Below are positions 33,966-45,832 of a stretch of 64,000 nt of DNA, in pieces. The position numbers and the translations under genes were made by a program. Source of the DNA: Anas platyrhynchos (lineage: Eukaryota; Chordata; Aves; Anseriformes; Anatidae); the NCBI RefSeq assembly GCF_047663525.1, contig NC_092601.1, forward strand, positions 18,065,501 through 18,129,500, in the 5' to 3' direction. Each line of letters opens with the position of its first letter. Position 1 is the stretch's first letter. The notes under the pieces were generated by a model. It was not told where the DNA came from. It saw only the letters and a list, made by a program, of their open reading frames with translations, and searched no databases.

Positions 33966-36900
33966 GTGAGTGTCCCGGGGCAGTGCTGCTTGCCGTGGCT
34001 CCCGGGAGAGAGGAAAAACAAAAAAAGGGGGAGCTGGATCCGAGATGGGGGCTGCAGGGTTCGCACACGGAGCCCTCGGCCCCCCGGGTGTGTGTGTGGC
34101 CGCAGGTCGTCGTGGTGCAGGGGTCGTCGCCCCGGCTCAGCCCGAAGCTGCCTCGGTTTTGGGTGGTGGGGTTTGGGGTGCTTGGGGGGGGGGCAGAAAG
34201 GGGGTGTGGGGAGAGCCCCCTGCTCTAAAAAGCAGGGACAGAGCTAGGGGGGTGCAAGGAGAGAGCCTGCACCCAGCTTTGGGTCTGAAAGTCCTTTATC
34301 AAGAGGTGTTGTGAGCTGATGCTGCGAGAGAAACTCATTTTGAGGGATGCTGGAGAGCTAAAGCGAAGGAGCTGCATGCAGGACCAGAGGATGACGGCGT
34401 CCTTTGGTGCCATCGCTGCCCCGTTGAAGGTGGTGAAGCTGCTTTTCCTCCTCAGCCCTGTGCCTTTGGCTCTCCTTTTGGCAAGCAAGGCACGGAGCCG
34501 TGCTCCGAGCCCGCCGCTGAAAAAATATTCGCAGCGAAACCCAAACTGACATGTAACACGCTACATTACAAATTTTAAACTTGCCCCAGATTTGTCCACA
34601 AAATCGTTAGGATTTGTAGGCTGCCAGCCTGCTTGGATTATTTTGCATCAAAACCATGCAGAAGTTGTAGTTTTGTATGGTTTTGACACGTGCTCTGTTT
34701 CTAGTTTGGTTTTAGCTCTCGGTGAAATGCGGGGTTACGACTCTTTCAGTCAAAATGAAAGCGATTCCGATATTCCCCCGTGTATAAATCCAGACTGCTG
34801 AGTTTCCCAGAGCTCAGTTTGCAGTTTCCTTATGAACAACTGATCAGCGTCCTCCACTGCGTGTTCTGTGGAGGCTGCTGCTTTCCGATGGTGGATTTGG
34901 GGTGTAAATGTATCGTGTCCTGGAACAGATACTGCCCCGTAGGCCGGCGGTGTGTTAGATAGGCAGGAAGGAGGGAGCAGGCTGTGGCTGCAGGGTGGAA
35001 AGTCATTGAGGCAGAGGATGGGAAGGAGCAAGGCTGATGAATGGGACCTGGTGAGTGGGGGACCTCATGTGGGACAACGAGAGTGGTGAGAGGTGAGGAG
35101 CAAGCATCGTGTTCAGTGATGCAAGTTACAGCATGGAAATTTAGAAAAAGGGCACACGAAAGCAAGAGGAGGAAGCTGAGGTGGAAGGCTGCTGACTGAA
35201 TGCATGGTGACAGCAAACAGAGGGAGAAGAGGTGGATTTGCTCAGAGAGGAGATGAGTGGAAATGCCTGGAAGTGGGGGGAGGGAACCCCAAAATGCTTC
35301 TGCAGTCCAGTGTGAGAACCCTTTTGAGAGCTATCCGTGGAGGAAGGATTGCAGGTGCCAGCAGCAGAGGCTGGAAGGAGCAGGGTAGGAGGCTGGCTCT
35401 GTGCTTTATGATGGAAGAGGTATGAGGGGATAAAAGTTTACCTGCTCGTTACGCAGCTTGTGTGTGATTGCAGTCAGGTAACAGCAATTTCTTGTCTTGG
35501 CTGAGTAACAGCCAAGTGACCCAAGGCCAGAAAGGTGGGCTGGGTTTGAGACAGGTCAGATTGCAGCTCTGGCTGTCACCTCAGTGTTGTAGGGACGCCG
35601 GCGCTGATCCTGATGTGGGGGAGATGCCGCCCAGCCGGGACCTCGGTGGGGTAGAAACTGATTGATGTGTCTGAGGTGGGGAGACCACGATCCGGCAGAT
35701 TCCTCTGTCAGAAGCTGCAAAACCGTGACATGGCTGTCGGGGTGGGATGCTCTCCAGGGAAGGTGCGTTGCCTTTTGATCTCTTCCGTGAGCCTGGGTTT
35801 AGAAACAGCAGAAAACAATTTTAAGCCTCTGTGCCAAGCACCTCTTCCACTCTCTTTTCTGAAGATGGAACCATTTACTCTTGACAGATTATTTTTTTTT
35901 CCCAGACGTGGCGATCCTGCACACACCGAGTCTCAGACTTGCTGAGGAAACGGTTGATGGCGTTGTGACAGTTTTGACATTCCTCGGTTGTGGGATGTTT
36001 TTCCCCTTCTTTCATTTCGCCCTTCTCGGTGTAACCCTTTCATTCCTGCCGTGTTAGGAAACAAAACCTCTGGGGGGGGACCTTGTCAGGGAGAACAGCC
36101 GCCCCGATGGCTGCAGCTCCTGCTTACCATGGAGCTTACTACTGAGTGTAAAAGGTGGGATGGGAGAGCAAAGGACCCCATGGATTAGTAGAGAGAAAAG
36201 CCATTTGGGGTGACAGTGACATGGAGATGACAGGCCCCCAAATCATGCTTGGCAGTTCTGTCCCTCACCTCCTTCCCTGGTGCACAAATCTGATCCTGAG
36301 GTGCTGCTTTGTTGCCTGCTGCAAGCCCAGGAGATGCTTTGCCTTTGGATCCTTCCCTCTGGTAGGAGGACAGGCAGGTGTGAAGTGTCCGTTGTGCCCT
36401 CCCTCCTCCCCTGCCCCCTTTGGTTTTTAACAACTCTCCACCTTTTATTTTTTTCTTTGAAGGGGGTTTCCAGAAGCATCCAGGGCCTGGGAAGTCCCTG
36501 GCAGAGCAGCTGTTGTCTGAGAGGCAGGTTGGAGATGGGAAGGTGGAAGAGGATCTGGTGATTCGCGGAGACCAGTGACCAAGCCCGCTGCTGCTTGCAG
36601 GAAGGGGAAGGAAGGGGAGAACGGGTGCAAGCTGGAGGTGCTCAGCGAGGTTTGCTGCTTGAGGGGAGGCCAGGGGGATTCTCCAAGCTGAGGGCTAACA
36701 CACGTAAAGTGCCTCTCTAAGTCCTGTGCCCAGCAGCCCAGACACCTCTCTGATCTGTGGAGGCATCTTTGTAGGGTGCCGCGTGCCAGTTATAACCTGG
36801 CAGACTTCCACGGATAAGACCCGTCTTCACGGGCTAATTGCAATCTCTAATTCATGGGACAGGGAGCCCTGGAGAAACGCAGTTTTGACATTTGAAGTCT

Positions 36901-39900
36901 TCCCATCGTGGTCCTGTGCTGCGTGTTCTTTATGCCAGGGAGTGACATTTTGTACGTACAGAAAGTCTTTGGGGTCTTGGTGGAGGCGCTGTTACAGGTA
37001 AATAGCTGGTCCCAAAAGCTCTTGACAACAAATGTGTGTTATTTGCTCCCTTCAGCCTCCTTCTAAATCATTTTAAGTGCCCTTTTTTGGATGATTACTA
37101 TCATCAGATCCCAGATGTAGAAGTCGAAGTAATTAGATACCACCCTTACCAATTTCAGCCATGCTTTGTAGAATGCTTTGAAATAAAAGCTATTATGTAA
37201 ATACAGTTTATCTTCCTTCTCCTCATGTATTGTTTAATAGTAGTATTTTCTTTCCCCAGAGCTAGGACTACAGGAGGTTCATGCTACTTCTTCCTCGCTC
37301 TGAAATCTAAAGCCTCCTCGGGGGAGTTCGACTTCCTGCAGGTTCCTGGCTCTCTCCTGGTGTCCTTCCTCCCCTCTCTGCCGTCTGCCCTGCTTTCCCT
37401 TGCGCTTCCCTCCGTTATTTGAAGAGGCTCCCAGTCGCTTTCAGATTGCCTAGCCAGGATGCTGGTACAGCTTCTGACACTTTCTCTGTCCTGGAAGGTT
37501 TTATTTCAGCGCAGTGCTTGTAAGCAAGTCCGCACAAAGGCAGGATGTTAGCGCTGATGGCTAGCGAGCTCCCTGCTCCCTTTTTAACTGCACGAGAGGG
37601 CCCAGTAAGCGTGGCAGAAGCAGTTTTGGTTCTGATCTAAGCACTTGCACCGTAGGAAGATGAATTAATAGCAAGCAGGGATAGTTCAAGGGAAGCGATA
37701 ACAAGAACTGAGGAGTGAACCTGTCTCCCAGCGTGCTGCTTGCCTGGAGCTGCTCGGGGGAGAGAAATCCCACAGCATCCTTTGGCTGCAGGCTGGACGG
37801 CTGCTGGTGTGCTTCTGAACAGCCTGGGTGCTGTGGGGGAATTTGTGAGCCATGTCAGAGCCCAGCCTGGTGTGTTTGCTTCCTGCTATTTCAAGCAAAG
37901 AGGCAATGGGGAGGTGCGCTCTTAAAAAGCCCCCAGATACAACCACCCCGAAGTCTTTTGCACCGCTGCTAATGGCAATAAAAAAAGTAAGAACGGACTT
38001 GGTGTGCTTACTGGTGGCTGTAGGATTGCAGGATGAAAAGGGGTTGCTTGATTTCATTATTCCTCTTTGCTTAGTACTGCACGTCCTTGCTTTTGCGTCG
38101 CAGATCTTTGCTGGGGAATTTATCCATTGAAAACTCTCACAGCAGCTAGGAGACCATGAACATTCTCCTCCTTTTTCTTGTCGGTAGTACAACCAGCATC
38201 CAGCATAAGGCTTTTTTTTTTTCATTTATTTTTTTGAATGCCTCGCTGGGTCAAAGGTGCACTTGATATATGGCTCCAGGCAGACATTTTTTTGTGTAAA
38301 ACGTAGTTTGGTTTTCATGCAAAGCTCTGTGCTTTTGCTTCATTTCTTCTTGTGGTTTGGGTTTTAAGCAAAAGTTGAGACTTCTTTTAATGGTGGGGAG
38401 AGAAAGCCATATGACCGGAAAGTCTTGGATTTCACATCTTTAAATCTTTACAGAGCATGAAGAATGGGATTCTCTCATTCTCCTACCATGACAGCCTGAG
38501 CCTGGACCTGGGGAAAGGAACTGAGGTGACAGGGCAATGTGGATAGACCAAATCATTTCAGATGGGTGACTCCTGTGCTGCATGCTCCAGTTGTGTTTAT
38601 TGGTAGCATGTGGCTTTGAACAAGGAACGCCTTCAGCTGGGGGAGAGAGGAGCCTGGGAGGGAAGGGAGAAGGTGGAGGGGGGGGGAATTAATGGAAAAA
38701 TACAGTAAAGCACCTTCCGAGGTGAGGATAAGTAGCGAAGGTCTATTAGCAGTTGGTGACAATTTACATGTATTACTTATGTAAAGATCAGCTCGCAGCA
38801 GGTAGAGGAGCGTGCTCCCATGTGAGCTGTCAAAGGCTCCGTCTGCCTCCTGAGTGGGAGGGAGCATGGGAGTCGCTGAAGCCGAGGTTTTTTTTTTTCC
38901 CCATCTGCAGAGGAGTGAATAGTCTGAAGAAAAGCAAAGTGCTCTGGGGAGAAAAGAGATTGGCATGGGTGAAGGCACCCAAATCTGGGCAGCACTGGTA
39001 AAAAAAAGTCCAGGTGGCAAGCAGCCACAGGGTGGTGGGGAAGGTGACAGGGCTTTGTTTTGGGTCTGGAGAATGTGAGATGTGCCCAGTTGTGCTGGGG
39101 GCCTGCAGGGGACACCCCTGGATTGGGAACATGTGCCCCCTTGCCTTGGCAACCTTGCCCCCATGCCCTGGTGGCAGCACAGCAAGCCCTCCAGGCAGTG
39201 CCCAGGTGGAACCACGCTCGCTGACCATGTTTTATTTACCTGCAGGGAGTGGGAAGATGGGGAGTGGAAAATCCCCAAATAAAAGGCCAAAGGTGAGAGA
39301 GCCTTCAGAGTAGGGGTTAAGGAAGAGGAACAAAAGCACAAGCTTTGGGGGCAAAAGGGACTTTTTCTTCTGACTAAACCAAGCTCAAAGTGAAGATCCC
39401 TGGAGGGATCCTTCCCTGGAGGAAGCAGTATCTGTTAGAGTCGATTTAAGGGTTCAGCTTCTGGAGAGGTGTTCAGGGAGAAGAAGCACTGACAAGCTGA
39501 TAGAGAACTTTTTTTTTTTTTTTTTCATCCCTGCTGGGTCTGTGCATCTCCTGCATTGTTGAAATCCTTTGCAAAATCCATCTTTATCTTCCCCTTTTGC
39601 ATGTTTCTGGACGGGTGACATGGGAACTGCTGCCTTCAGGGTGAAACCTCTTACAGGCTTAGCTGGTGCCATGGCAGGGTGGGTCTGGATGACCTGCTGG
39701 TGGGATTTGGGAAGCAAACGGGATGTGTCCTCCAGAGGTGCTCCCAAAGATGCTAGAGGTGAGCAGGAGCATGGCACGAGGCAGCAGCTCGGCCTGGGAA
39801 GGTCCAGGAGAAGGAGCTGGGTCAGGGACGGACCCCAAAACCCATGCGAGCCATGAATGGCGCTCGCCATCCTTGTGCCCCAGTGGTTCGGGGTGATGGA

Positions 39901-42535
39901 TCCAAGTGTAGGTGGGTCTTGGTGAGATCTGTTGCCGATGGGGTTTAGCCCTGAAATCCTTGCATGCAAAATACCAACAGTGCAGCATCTTGAAAGCAAT
40001 CGGTGTGAGGGGAACCGCTCTGGAGCCCAGGCTGTGCAGTCCCTGGATGTGCAGCTCACGCCAGCCCTATAATGCACTCGTTGCTGCTTTCAGACTCAAA
40101 AAGGCTGTGCAGTCTTTTGTACATACAATTTCTTCAATTGCTATAGTTTGCTTTTCCTAATTTGCCCTTTCCTTGTTTATCTTGCATACTGTACAGGGGT
40201 CTAATTTAGATTTTTTTAAGGAAAAAAAATTGCGTAGCAGTTATGGGTTGGGGCAGCAATTTCTGTAGCGTTTCGAGGTGAATTTGATTAGCACTTTTGG
40301 AAAACTGGGCAGCAGACTGCAGTGCTAATCAGGGGAAGTCAAGCTGTGGAGTTTTAAGGTATAGTTGGTCTTTTTTTTTTACCCAGAACTGAAAATATTG
40401 TCTGAGGCTCAGGAGCATTGTTTCTACTGGTTTTGTGTGTTAGGCTTTCTGATTACGCAGCTGTGCAGAACAAAGTATTGGTAGAAAAATACAAAACACA
40501 GAACATTTAAAATACAGAACATTAAAATCTAAGATACAGAACGTTAAATTTGCTGTACAAACCCGATTCCTTAGTGCTGCAGACAGTTTTTTCCTGTCCA
40601 TAATTGAGTAAAATATTCTGTGAGCCTTTAGCAGTGTGCGAAGTCCTTCGTGGTGTGTAAAAGATGGGTAGAAAGCGATGCAAACACTGAAAGCCTCAAC
40701 TTTGTGTTGATGCTGGGACTCAGGACCTGCTGACATTGGTGGGAACCCTCGCAGTGACCTCGGGTCTGTGAGATTGTGACTTTGTGGTGAATTCACAGTG
40801 AGACCAAAATACATGCTGTGTGCAGGGAGGTGCAGCAGGTGTTTAGGGGATTAGCTGTAGTCCGTGGGAGACTTTCCTGTGTGTCTGGGGGGAAACAGGA
40901 CATTTGTTTTCATTCCCTGGGGCTGCAGACTTGTGATTGCTGGCCTGACTTGAAGGAAATGTGGGTGCAGGCCTGAACCCGGGGTGCTGTTTCACACGGG
41001 CTTTCTACCAGGGTTCCCAGTGAGAGACAGCGACCAGCCGAGCACCAGCATTTTTTGATTGCAGAATGACAGCGTTCAGATAAGGAAGAAAACAGAATTG
41101 ATCATTAACGAAGGAGGGCTGTGGGGAGATAAATTAGCATTTTGTAAGACCTCTGCTACTGCTGCGTGTGACGTGGCTGGTGTTTGGATAATGCCTGCGA
41201 CGTGGGTAAGTGAGCTGCTGGGAACAAAACGTGTGGAGCCTAATCAGGAAATGTCGGCCTTCATTTTTTTTCCTGAGAAATGGAGATTACTGCAGTTGCA
41301 AACTGCAAATTGGTAACTAGAGGAGATGCCTAAAATATGAGATAATCCCTAGAAGCTGACCAACTTGCTCTGTAGAACATCAAATTCTAGGTCTATAATC
41401 TGTAATTAAATTGCTTATGTGCTGTTAAAAAAAGCATCTGGCTCTTCTAAGATTGTCCAGTGCAAGATAGATCCTATACAAGACAGCCATAGCGACATGT
41501 AAAAAGTAGCAATTTAGAGAATGGGAAAATATTAAATCTTTGTATTTCCAACCTACCAATATGTGAGAGGATCCAGAAGGTCAACCCGTACCATAAGTCC
41601 TGGCCTTTGCTATTGCAGTGTTTAACCATTACACTGCCAGGCAAACAAAGGTGTGTTTTGGGCACTGCTGGGATGCTGTGCATGAGTTTAAGCTGTCTTA
41701 TTAACCACCTCGTGAAATATTAAGTGTATTTAAAATGAGGACAAATTCCAATACTTGATAAAGGCACAGGTAATGCTTCGTAAAGATGGAAGTAGGCTGT
41801 CCCCTGAAGTCAAAGCATAACATTGCGGATAAAATCTATCTGCCATGGGCTGTACGTGCTGGGAATAGTGTATATTATGTCACCACCACCACTGTTTGTG
41901 ACACTGCAAAGTATTTTGTGAAACTGAAATGCCAGGGGTCAGAAAGTACGGCTGTGGGCACCCTTCTGGCTGCTTAAATCGTGCTCCCCGGTATCTACAT
42001 GTGGGTTTCTTGGTGTATCCTCTACAAACATGTTTTGTCGGAAGCAAATTCCAGCTGAACGTCTTGGAATTAATGCATTGCTTTCACTCTGCATCTGCAA
42101 TGCAATTAAGCTGTTTTCCTCATCCGCATTAGGAGATTAACAGCATATGTGAGTAACGCGGGGTCATGCGGAGTCTGACGGAGCAGGGCTGAGCCTCCTG
42201 CTTGTGTGCGGGGTCAGGTCGCGTGCTCGCGGGGAGATTTTCCCAGAAGCGTGGTGTTGAGCTTGCCTGAAGCAAGAGGCACGTCCCTTACAGCAGCTGA
42301 GGAGAAATTTTATCTCAAAACAGATGCTGTGCCATTTCCTGGTGTGAAGGCAGAGACAAAATTCCTCTGCCTTCAGCGTCGTGGTTAATAGGAGTGACTG
42401 TGTTGTAGTGTAGTGGAGATGAGGACACGAACAAATTCCTTCACAACACCCAAATATTCTTCTGTAACTTTGGACTCAAAAGGTACATTTCTGGGTAATT
42501 CCTAATACATTTTTTTTTTCTCTCTGTTCTCCTAG
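33966..42535 (+). other. LMF1: LMF1 intron 1 (8.57 kb)
   Basis: This intron begins GTGAGT and ends CTCCTAG. It holds no recognisable exon of another gene. Longest open frames (for example 38553-39341 on the minus strand) have low-complexity Pro/Ser/Leu translations with no family resemblance. A short AT-rich, repeat-free piece at about 37060-37220 could be regulatory. A threefold short repeat lies at about 40490-40550. The rest is ordinary intronic sequence. Confidence 0.85.
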
Positions 42536-42845
42536 TTGTGGCCTTCCTGGTGGCATACCATCAAAACAAGCAGCTGATAGGAGAAAAGGGGCTGCTCCCA
42601 TGTAAACTCTACCTGCAGAGCGTCAAAAAGTATTTCAAAGGGAAGATAAACCTAGATGCTCTGAGCTATGCACCAACAATCATCTGGTTTCTGGACTGGT
42701 CAGACATGGACAGCATCTTGGACAACATCTCTCTGGTCGGCCTGGCAACTTCAGCCTTTGTGCTGGTGACTGGGTGTGCGAACATGGTCCTCATGGCTGT
42801 CCTGTGGGCTCTCTACCTCTCCTTGGTCAACGTTGGACAGATCTG
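42536..42845 (+). CDS. LMF1: LMF1 coding exon 2
   Basis: This exon encodes codon 72 (completed) to two bases of codon 175. The sequence VAFLVAYHQNKQLIGEKGLL PC, then TIIWFLDWSDM and LVTGCANMVLMAVLWALYLS, closely follows human LMF1. It contains the end of membrane segment 1 (about 55-79), a lumenal loop, and two hydrophobic segments at about 135-150 and 154-172. The acceptor is TTCTCCTAG|TT at 42535 after a long pyrimidine tract. The donor is CTG|GTAGGT at 42846; reading through it would give a TAG stop directly after Trp175, so splicing here is required. The exon is 310 nt, phases 1 and 2. LMF1 in human is 567 residues, so this and exon 1 cover under a third of the protein. Confidence 0.95.
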
Positions 42846-45802
42846 GTAGGTTAACAGTCTCTCTGCCTTGTTTTTAATCCGTAATTTCTTCTTGTTCATT
42901 GTACACGTTGATTTTCTATTATGCTTTGAGGTTGGTAATCTGGCAAGGAGTGATGTGGGCATGTGAGAGAAGGGAGAAGGGAAGGTCTGTGGTGTAGACT
43001 TTGGTTTTAAACAATAATAAAATTTGTCAGTGCCCCAACTGGATGATAGGCTTCAGCTGGTCCTCATGATAAGGCCCCAAAGATACACCCTAAAGGAATG
43101 GGCCCTTGGGAAACCCAGCTTTGTTAGCTCACCTCATCAGGTACCTGCACCTCTGCCTGCGTGGAGCTGGTGCAGTAAATGGGGAGCTAAAAGGTCACGC
43201 CATGAAGAGGTGTCCATGTCACCAGCGTGGTCTGGCTTCGCAGCACGTGGTAGGGCACCCTCATTATAGATGGGATCAGTGAATTTAATTTGAAGGATTT
43301 GCATGTGGTGGAGCAGCCCTGCATCTAGTCCTGTCCCATTCATTCCTCTCCTACTCCAGATGGTATGTAAGTGGGTGAAGGATAACAGCTTGGGTTTTCT
43401 GAAAAGCTCTGTTCTCCAAGCTCTTAACTCAGTATGAACTTAAGACCGTGAAAAGAAGCCACAGTTTGAAAAAAAGTTGCTTTCTGCTGCCCGTTTCCAA
43501 GTTATTCCCAAATTGCTTGTCTCTTTTTCTAGATATGTTACTACAGGGTAAGAATTCAAGCATCATCCTGCTCCCAGCGATACAAGGGTCTCTGCCCTTG
43601 TAGCAGCAAAATCTGGATGTGTTGCTTGACTTCTGTTTGGGGGTGGGATGGGGTGGGAATAATGCTCCCCCCGCTGCCAAAGCACAGCGTGATTCTAGCT
43701 GGAGGGTGGGCCTCTGGTGGTGGGAGGCTGAAGGCTTGACCTGGCCCTTCAGGAGCAGGCTAACTAAGAAATTAGCATAACGAGCTTTGTTAGTGCTCAT
43801 AGGGCAATCTGGAGTGCTCAGCATACTGGTGTGGCATTCGCAGAGTTAAGATTTCAATTTTAAAAAACAACCAAAAAAAACCAGACTGGAGTGTGTTCTG
43901 TCCCCTGCTGGGCAGGCTCGTCCTGCACTGCTCCTCTGCTCCCAGTCGCCTGTCCTGGTAAAGGTGGGCTCAAGGTGGGGGTGTGGACCCTCTGCAGGTG
44001 CTGGGGGGTCCTGAGGTTTTGCTGAAAGGGATCCACTCGTGCCCACGTAGCTCTGAGTGGCTGTTCTGTCTCTCAGGTCTTTGAGGGAGAAGTGAAAGGA
44101 CAAGGGGATAGAGGGGAGTCCCCTGGTGTGCTGAACCACCACCAGTGTCCAGCAGACCACATCCAAATGCCTCCTCCCGAGGGGGTTTTGAAGCTCAGGA
44201 CCAGGCACTGGGGCTCTTTGCAGCTCCGAAGGCAATGAGCTGGCCAGCAGGAATGCAGGCAGAGCCCAGAGCTTGCATTCTGTGGATGCTGTGGTTGAAA
44301 GGAATTGCCTCTTGATTTTTGAGATAAGGCTTTTTTTTTTTTTCTTTTTTTTTTTCTTTTCCTCCTTTGCTACTTCAGATTCAGAGTTTGCAAGTTCCGC
44401 TGCCCCAAGCGGGTGGCTCTGGGTATGCAGCAACAACACCGAGGGAACGGGGCAGGCTCTTTTGGGGGAAGGGGTGAGAGAAAAGGTGGGTGGGGAGGAA
44501 AGGTGGTGCTGCCTCAGCTTCTTCTCAGTTGTGGCATCAAATGCTTTAAACAGGAAATTAGGTTCCTTCTCCTAGGGGTGGGAGAAAGGAATCAAAGCAA
44601 CCCAGCAGTACAATTCAGTCATCTGTGGTTACGTTTTTCATTAGATCCTCTGAAATGGGTCACTGGGTGGTCAAAAACATATTATTATTGTGCATATAGT
44701 GTGACATTCAATTCCCTGGAGAAGGGGATGCTGGGTGCAGTGCAAGGAAATTGGGGGAGAGAGAAGAGGGGGGTTGTAAATAATTTCTCATCATCCTCCA
44801 GAGATTTGTGGTGGCTTCTGGTAGGGGCTGAAAGTACCTGAGATCTGGAGAACTGCTGATCGCAGGTGGCAGTGCTGGCCTTGGAACTGAGGTGGCTTTG
44901 AAACTTTCTGCACTGATTTTCAGATGGTGTTAGGTGGTCTTTTAATGTTGGCTCCCAAGTGTGGACAGTTGGAGAGGTTTTGATGGGGTCTGGCTCTTCT
45001 CCAAAGCATCTGTTGAAGACCTCGGTGACTTCTTACAGGGCAAAAGATAACATTATCAGGTTTTCCTGTTTAGGGTTACAGGATGACTCGATGAAGGTGT
45101 CTGAGATAAGAAATTCCCCCTGCAGCCCCATTATTTGTGGTTGCTGAGCACCTAAAGGTGCTCTGCAGGTGCTGAGTCCTGTGGACCAGCACTGCTGGGC
45201 ACAGACCCCTGGGCTGATCCAGCAAACGCTCCTCAGCTGCTGAGGGGGAAACCAGTTCGAGGAAGATACGGGAGGACAAGGAAGAACAGAGTTCTCTTTA
45301 AGCCCGTGAGGAACAATTTATTCTTTTTATTGCCTTTTTTTTTTTTTTTTCCGTTTTAATTTTAAACACTTCTATTTGTTTTGGGCTGGAGTCTCCAGAC
45401 CCCGAGTGCTGCTGAAGGAGCGAGTCTTTCAACTGCTGTCCAGCTGGCTTGGGCTCAGAGTCAGGGAAGCTTTGGAAGGGCAGCCTGTCCCCTGGGAGAG
45501 GCAGGACACATCGCCTGCCCCCCTGCTTCTGCCGGCCACCTCCTCTGAGCCACAGCAGCTGGGGAATGTGCTGCGTGCCCAGGGAGCTGAGCCCACCGTG
45601 ACAATACCACAAGGGAAGAGATGAAGGCCCCTGAGCATCTGATAACACCTTTGCTTGGTTCTTAGAAATGCACTCACATTAAAAAAAATAGGATTTAAAA
45701 TCTGGAAGGAGAAAGGTGCCTGACTGGATGGTGAAGGCAGGTAGCTAATGACTGTGGGAGATGAGGTTTGGGGGGCTATGAGGCCACTTGGGTCACATCC
45801 TC

Positions 45803-45832
45803 GGAAGAATCACAGAATTACAGAATCAGCAG
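45803..45832 (-). mobile_element. possible CR1 terminal fragment
   Basis: The sequence GAATCACAGAATTACAGAATC resembles the reverse complement of the CR1 3'-terminal repeat (tandem ATTCTATG-like units). Nothing clearly CR1-like follows it, so it may be a very short decayed fragment or chance. Confidence 0.35.

Larger units (their letters stand above)
33550..34200 (+). promoter_or_regulatory. LMF1: LMF1 CpG-island promoter
   Basis: A CpG-rich block covers the region just upstream of the LMF1 start codon, exon 1 and the start of intron 1. No TATA box is evident, which fits a housekeeping-type promoter. ATGGCGGC at 33773-33780, overlapping the second in-frame ATG, matches a YY1-type core; such sites often lie at or just after starts of CpG-island genes. 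The start site itself cannot be placed. Confidence 0.65.

Noticed and set aside
38553-39341. 262-codon minus-strand open frame in LMF1 intron 1
   Set aside because: The composition is Ser/Pro/Leu-rich with no domain or family resemblance, and no splice or promoter support.
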